From Prado023 sp963700395 (GTDB lineage: Bacteria > Actinomycetota > Actinomycetes > S36-B12 > CAIYMF01): 64,000 nucleotides of DNA. Below are positions 61,741 to 64,000 of this stretch, piece after piece. A program made the translations under genes and the position numbers. The DNA lies in NCBI GenBank assembly GCA_963700395.1, contig CAVOXI010000002.1, positions 124,001 through 188,000 on the forward strand, in the 5' to 3' direction. The notes below the pieces were generated by a model, which saw only the letters and a list, made by a program, of their open reading frames with translations, had not been told where the DNA came from and ran no database searches. The stretch's first letter is position 1. Each line of letters opens with the position of its first letter.

Positions 61741-63093
61741 ATGGCTGAGCGCGAACATGACGTGGTCCTCTTCGGGGCGACCGGATTCACCGGGCAGCTC
61801 GTCGCCGAGCAGCTCCTCGAGCGTGCGCCCGAGGGCACGCGGATCGCGCTGGCCGGGCGCTCGTTGGCGAAGCTGGGGTCGGTGCGCGATGCGCTGGGCC
61901 CGCGCGCGGCGCACTGGCCGCTGATCCTGGCCGACTCGTCGAACAAGTCGACGATGACCGCCCTGGCCCGCTCGACGACCGCCCTGGCCACGACCGTCGG
62001 CCCCTATGCCAAGTACGGCCTTCCCGTGGTCGAGGCGTGCGCGAGGGCCGGCACGCACTACGCGGACCTCTCCGGCGAGGTCCTGTTCATGCGCGACTCC
62101 ATCGACGCCTACGACACGCTCGCCCGGAGCACCGGCGCGCGGATCGTGCACGCCTGCGGGTTCGACTCGATCCCCTCGGACCTCGGTACCCTGCTGCTCC
62201 ATGAGGTCGCCGGCCCCCTGGCCGAGACCACCCTTCTGGTCACGGACGTCCGCGGGATGTTCTCCGGCGGGACGCTCGCATCCGGCCGGGCGCAGGCCGA
62301 GGCGATGGCCGCCGATCCCACGGCACGCACGATCGTCGCCGACCCCTACGCCCTGAGCCCGGACCGGGACGCGGAGCCCGACGCGGATGACGAGGCCGAC
62401 CTGAGCAGCGCCGTGCACCACCCCCAGCTCGGCTGGATCGCGCCGTTCGTGATGGGTCCGACCAACTCGCGGGTGGTCCGGCGCTCCAACGCGCTGGCCG
62501 GCTTCGCCTACTCGCGGCAGTTCCGCTACCAGGAGGCGGTGTGGTTCGGTGAGGGCCTGTCCGCCCGGGCCAAGGCCACGGGGATGACCGCAGGGCTCGG
62601 CGCCTTCGGGGCGGCAATGAACTTCGGACCATCACGGTCAGGCATCGGCAAGGTCCTGCCCAAGCCGGGCGAGGGCCCGAGCGCGGAGGAGCGTGCGGCC
62701 GGTCGCTTCACCATGGAGATCCACGGGTGGACCCCGCAGGGCGAGCACTACGTCTCCACCGTTGCCGCGACGGGCGATCCGGGCTACGCGGCAACCTCCG
62801 TGATGCTGGCGGAGTCGGTGCTGTTCCTGGCCTCGGGGAGCCCGGACCTCCCCGACCGGGCCGGCGTGCTCACGCCCGCAACCGGCCTTGGGCTGCCGAT
62901 GATCGACCGGCTGCGCGCGGCCGGCATGACGTTCGAGGCCGGCCTCGCTCCCGAGCCGGAGCCGGAGGAACCGCCTGACGGGTCCAGGGAGGAGTCGGCT
63001 GACGGGTCCTCGGAGGAGCCCGCGGGCGAGCAGGGTGCGGCGGCGGATGCTGAGGGTGCGGGCGCCGCCGACGCCTCGGACCCGTCGATCTGA
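61741..63093 (+). CDS. Saccharopine dehydrogenase-like / trans-acting enoyl reductase family protein
   Basis: A 450-residue NAD(P)-binding protein starting EHDVVLFGATGFTGQLVAEQL (GxTGxxG), with GPYAKYGLPVVEACARAGTHYADLSGEVLFMRDSID and HACGFDSIPSDLGTLLL, as in the M. tuberculosis Rv2449c/Rv2953 group. Rv2953 reduces a double bond in phthiocerol-type lipids; whether this one does is unknown. The last about 65 residues are a highly acidic Glu/Asp/Pro/Gly/Ala tail with no match in the family core. Alternative call: saccharopine reductase-like lysine-pathway enzyme, less likely given the context. Confidence 0.85.
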   Translation: MAEREHDVVLFGATGFTGQLVAEQLLERAPEGTRIALAGRSLAKLGSVRDALGPRAAHWPLILADSSNKSTMTALARSTTALATTVGPYAKYGLPVVEACARAGTHYADLSGEVLFMRDSIDAYDTLARSTGARIVHACGFDSIPSDLGTLLLHEVAGPLAETTLLVTDVRGMFSGGTLASGRAQAEAMAADPTARTIVADPYALSPDRDAEPDADDEADLSSAVHHPQLGWIAPFVMGPTNSRVVRRSNALAGFAYSRQFRYQEAVWFGEGLSARAKATGMTAGLGAFGAAMNFGPSRSGIGKVLPKPGEGPSAEERAAGRFTMEIHGWTPQGEHYVSTVAATGDPGYAATSVMLAESVLFLASGSPDLPDRAGVLTPATGLGLPMIDRLRAAGMTFEAGLAPEPEPEEPPDGSREESADGSSEEPAGEQGAAADAEGAGAADASDPSI

Positions 63094-63126
63094 CGCCACG
63101 GCTGCGCCTGCTCTGGTTGCAGACGG

Positions 63127-63148
63127 TCCGCGGCCCGTGGGCCGCGGA
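63127..63148 (+). terminator. Tight GC hairpin after the saccharopine-dehydrogenase-like gene
   Basis: 10-bp perfect arms (TCCGCGGCCC at 63127-63136 and its complement at 63139-63148) with a 2-nt centre, 34 bp after the stop codon. Likely terminator or a stable RNA end. No T-tract. Confidence 0.4.
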
Positions 63149-63202
63149 GGAGAACCTCGCCGTCGACGTGGTCGAAAACGGCCCGGACGCACGGCCACCG
63201 CC

Positions 63203-63278
63203 CCAACCTCGCCGCAGAAGTGGTGGATGGACAGGGGTCGCGGAAGGGATGGATCCACCACAACAGGTGCGAGGTTGG
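63203..63278. repeat. Interrupted 26-bp inverted repeat in a 378-bp gene-free stretch
   Basis: The 63094-63471 interval has no convincing gene. Left arm 63203-63228, right arm 63253-63278: 10 and 9 outer and inner bases match perfectly around a non-matching 7-nt block, with a 24-nt loop. The outer motif starts CCAACCTCGC. A direct partial copy of the left arm (AACCTCGCCG-N5-GTGGT) lies at 63153-63172, 52 bp upstream. Could be a protein-binding site, a recombination remnant or a structured terminator. Confidence 0.6.
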
Positions 63279-63471
63279 CGTCGACCCCGTGCGACCCGCG
63301 CAGAAACGACCACATCGAGTGCAAGGATCCGCACGGACCCGCCCTGGCGGCCTCGCGGACGCCGCACCTCCCTGGCCCTGCGACCCCTGCAGCTGCTCGC
63401 CCGGCCCCGCGGCCTGACGACCCCCAGCCCCGCGGCCCCGCAGCTTCTCGATCGCCCGGTCGGCAGGATGC

Positions 63472-64000
63472 CTATCCGACCGTGCGGGCCACGATCTCCT
63501 CGAGGACCTCGGACTCGCACTCCGTCCGCAACCCACGCAGGGCCGCATCGCGTGCTGCGAGCCGGCTGCCAGCCTGTTCGTGTCTCACGGCCAGGGCGAA
63601 GGCCACATCGCTGATCAGGGAGATCATCTCGTTGATGTGGATGTCCGCCCAGGGCAGCTCGCGACTGGCGACAGCGCCGAACGGCCTGCCTCGGACCAGG
63701 GACAGCGCCTTGGTGAGGTGCTCGGTGTCTGTGGGGTCCGCCAGCCCCAGTTCGGCCAGGCGCTGGAAGTCGGCCCAGTCGGAGCTCACCTCGTCGCGCA
63801 GGCGCAGCCGTCCACCGGACTCGGCGAAGGCCATGAGGTACGGCTCGCCCGCCTCTGTCCGGCCCAGCCAGGTACGGGTGCGCGAGATCATCTGCCGGCA
63901 CGTCTGCGGGTTCGACCGGCGCCCCGGCCACAGCGCGCCCTGCAGCTCGCTGGGCCGGGCACCGGGGTTCAGCAGCACGAACGCGGCAGTCTCGGCGAGC
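63472..64000 (-). CDS. BTAD-domain regulator, C-terminal part (runs off the window)
   Basis: An open frame from beyond position 64000 to TAG at 63472, about 176 residues visible. It contains a wHTH-like end (VLLNPGARPSELQGALWPGRRSNPQTCRQMISRTRTWLG) and a BTAD-like helical domain (LAELGLADPTDTEHLTKALSLVRGRPFGAVASRELPWADIHINEMISLISDVAFALA), as found in SARP regulators and LysM-BTAD membrane proteins. The N-terminus, and thus the true start and any sensor domain, lies outside. Confidence 0.75.
   Translation of the reverse strand, partial: LAETAAFVLLNPGARPSELQGALWPGRRSNPQTCRQMISRTRTWLGRTEAGEPYLMAFAESGGRLRLRDEVSSDWADFQRLAELGLADPTDTEHLTKALSLVRGRPFGAVASRELPWADIHINEMISLISDVAFALAVRHEQAGSRLAARDAALRGLRTECESEVLEEIVARTVG

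Overview
The window is high-GC DNA with dense, short-spaced genes. GTG and TTG starts are common, several genes appear leaderless (a TAnnnT box about 6 nt before the start codon), and a mycothiol-dependent isomerase-type protein is present. This fits an actinomycete (Actinomycetota). I cannot place the genus. No rRNA, tRNA, CRISPR array, IS element or phage gene was found; it looks like chromosomal backbone.

Layout: 0-7.8 kb: glycogen debranching enzyme (glgX), a frameshifted MMPL exporter, small and hypothetical proteins, a dienelactone-hydrolase-like enzyme. 7.8-10.6 kb: a complete Zn/Mn-type ABC importer. 10.8-12.8 kb: phosphofructokinase and class I aldolase, convergent. 13.0-20.6 kb: seven overlapping genes (arsR, NuoB-like, NuoL-like, hycD, hycP, hycQ, hycE) with the gene order of the M. 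tuberculosis Rv0081-Rv0087 'formate hydrogenlyase' locus; the large subunit lacks the cysteines needed to bind Ni-Fe, so this is probably a hydrogenase-related respiratory complex, not a hydrogenase. 20.7-23.4 kb: a flavin oxidoreductase and a PLP enzyme whose active-site residues match tyrosine phenol-lyase. 23.4-29.6 kb: a cyclic-nucleotide cluster, with a nucleotide-translocase-like membrane protein carrying HEAT repeats and a cNMP-binding protein, divergent from a broken class III adenylate cyclase/ATPase. 31.1-32.6 kb: a Crp/Fnr regulator and a membrane protein with a Ser/Ile repeat tail. 34-37.6 kb: haem genes (HemY/CgoX and a radical SAM/SPASM protein with a His-rich N-terminus). 39.4-43.7 kb: GH31 alpha-glucosidase and a two-gene ABC exporter. 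43.8-47.6 kb: fatty acid desaturase, its flavin/2Fe-2S reductase and a divergent PucR-type regulator, with several palindromes. 47.6-63.1 kb: a second MMPL exporter, S9 peptidase, SixA, uridine phosphorylase, methyltransferases, a K+ channel, YihY, an ABC exporter with a double permease, and others. 63.5-64 kb: the 3' part of a BTAD-type regulator leaving the window.

About eleven reading-frame breaks fall in otherwise well-conserved genes, and most behave as single-base insertions. This is far too many for normal decay and suggests uncorrected sequencing errors. I report these genes across the break and mark them as disrupted as sequenced. The P-loop loss in the cyclase gene is a different kind of lesion and may be a real deletion or an assembly collapse.
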